Shown piece after piece: positions 63,581-64,000 of a DNA stretch of 64,000 nucleotides. Every line of letters starts with the position of its first letter. The first letter of the stretch is position 1. A program made the translations under genes and the position numbers. The notes under the pieces were generated by a model. The model was not told where the DNA came from. It did no database searches and was given only the letters and a program-made list of their open reading frames with translations. The stretch comes from Nemertoderma westbladi (Eukaryota; Xenacoelomorpha; Nemertodermatida; Nemertodermatidae): positions 434,001 to 498,000 of the forward strand of contig JAUCBJ010001846.1 in assembly GCA_032718475.1 (NCBI GenBank), read 5' to 3'.

Positions 63581-64000
63581 GTTGTTTATAAATGTTTAGT
63601 GGATACTAGGTGGGTTTTTTGAAGTTATTAATTCACTATTGTGTTGGATGTTTGATTTGTAAATTTAAATTGTTGGGAGTGATTTATAAAAAAGCCATGT
63701 CAGTTAACTTACTAAATGACTATGAAGTTTCATCGGCCTACTACAAAGCGGCGGGTGAATGAACAAGTAAATCGTATTGTTTAAACAAACGCTTTCTTAA
63801 CAGATGAAACAGAAACTATCAGAGTAGAAATCGTTAGGAAGACAAATCTTGAGATGTATTTTATTAGCGCTTACATTTTTTATGATGGAATGGAAAGAGA
63901 CAAAAAGTAATCAAATATTTGATGGTATTGTTCATGGAGTAGATGGTAGTGGAGGTCGATGTATCTGATTTTTTAAGGTTTTGATGTGCACCATCGCAAT
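63581..64000. other. Right edge, no clear gene
   Basis: About 420 AT-rich bases follow batD. An open frame from a TTG at 63849 (ATG at 63882) runs off the window. Its first 40 codons include MMEWKETKSNQIFDG, and it could be the start of a gene continuing outside. A short stretch at 63697-63762 (MSVNLLNDYEVSSAYYKAAG) also looks protein-like but is only 21 codons. No terminator for the Bat operon is obvious. Confidence 0.35.

Overview
This 64 kb window is chromosomal DNA from an AT-rich gammaproteobacterium that I cannot name to genus. The placement rests on a fis-purH-purD cluster, the A-type Fe-S carrier ErpA, YggX, release factor 2, and a MoxR/DUF58/DUF4381/BatA/BatB-type operon, all typical of that class. 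There is no rRNA and no CRISPR array. The only tRNA I see carries a CAU anticodon and looks like the minor isoleucine tRNA. The left 3.1 kb is the edge of a Mu-like prophage (portal, gpF-like head protein, orphan adenine methylase, a tiny acidic ORF). Its plus strand is clearly C-rich, whereas most of the window is G/T-rich on that strand.

Layout. 3.2-7.8 kb (minus): one tightly overlapping operon fis-purH-purD-cbiX-cbiC, joining purine synthesis to two corrin-ring steps. 7.9-9.5 kb: the PEP synthase regulator PpsR, then three small unrecognised genes. 9.5-11.7 kb (minus): ABC exporter and inorganic pyrophosphatase. 11.9-13.9 kb: groES-groEL with a terminator. 14-22 kb: argC, erpA, aroK, aroB and an RND adaptor/pump pair, with a convergent coiled-coil gene between aroK and aroB. 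22-26.3 kb: tRNA, cysS, hisI, yidD, xthA, pdxJ. 26.4-28 kb: amtB and a PII protein lacking the usual uridylylation tyrosine. 28.1-29.9 kb (minus): an OafA-type acyltransferase split at a G7 tract. 30.2-37.2 kb: prfB (no programmed frameshift), lysS, pyruvate dehydrogenase E2 and E3, argG, pgpA. 37.3-40.2 kb: a type IV pilin, periplasmic cyclophilin, a HAD hydrolase and a second A-type carrier.

40.2-52.4 kb is a surface-glycan locus: aminotransferase, AsnB-type amidotransferase, acetyltransferase, two formyltransferases, two methyltransferases, an epimerase broken at a G8 tract, a deacetylase-like protein, a GT-B glycosyltransferase and a PglK-like ABC flippase. It probably builds and flips an oligosaccharide with amidated and N-formylated sugars. 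53.1-55.4 kb (minus): leuC-leuD-yggX. 55.5-56.4 kb: an unknown membrane protein. 56.5-63.6 kb: a complete MoxR-Bat operon.

The most interesting signal is the set of long poly-G tracts in glycan genes. Two genes are split exactly at such tracts (G7 at 29293, G8 at 46454), both needing the same one-base correction, and a third has G9 near its 3' end. This suggests phase-variable surface glycans, although sequencing error in homopolymers must be excluded, because in-frame G7-G8 runs also occur in housekeeping genes. Other points worth checking are the PII protein with Val at position 51, the loss of the RF2 autoregulatory frameshift, a perfect 26-bp palindrome at 38851, and the unknown three-gene cassette at 8.7-9.5 kb.
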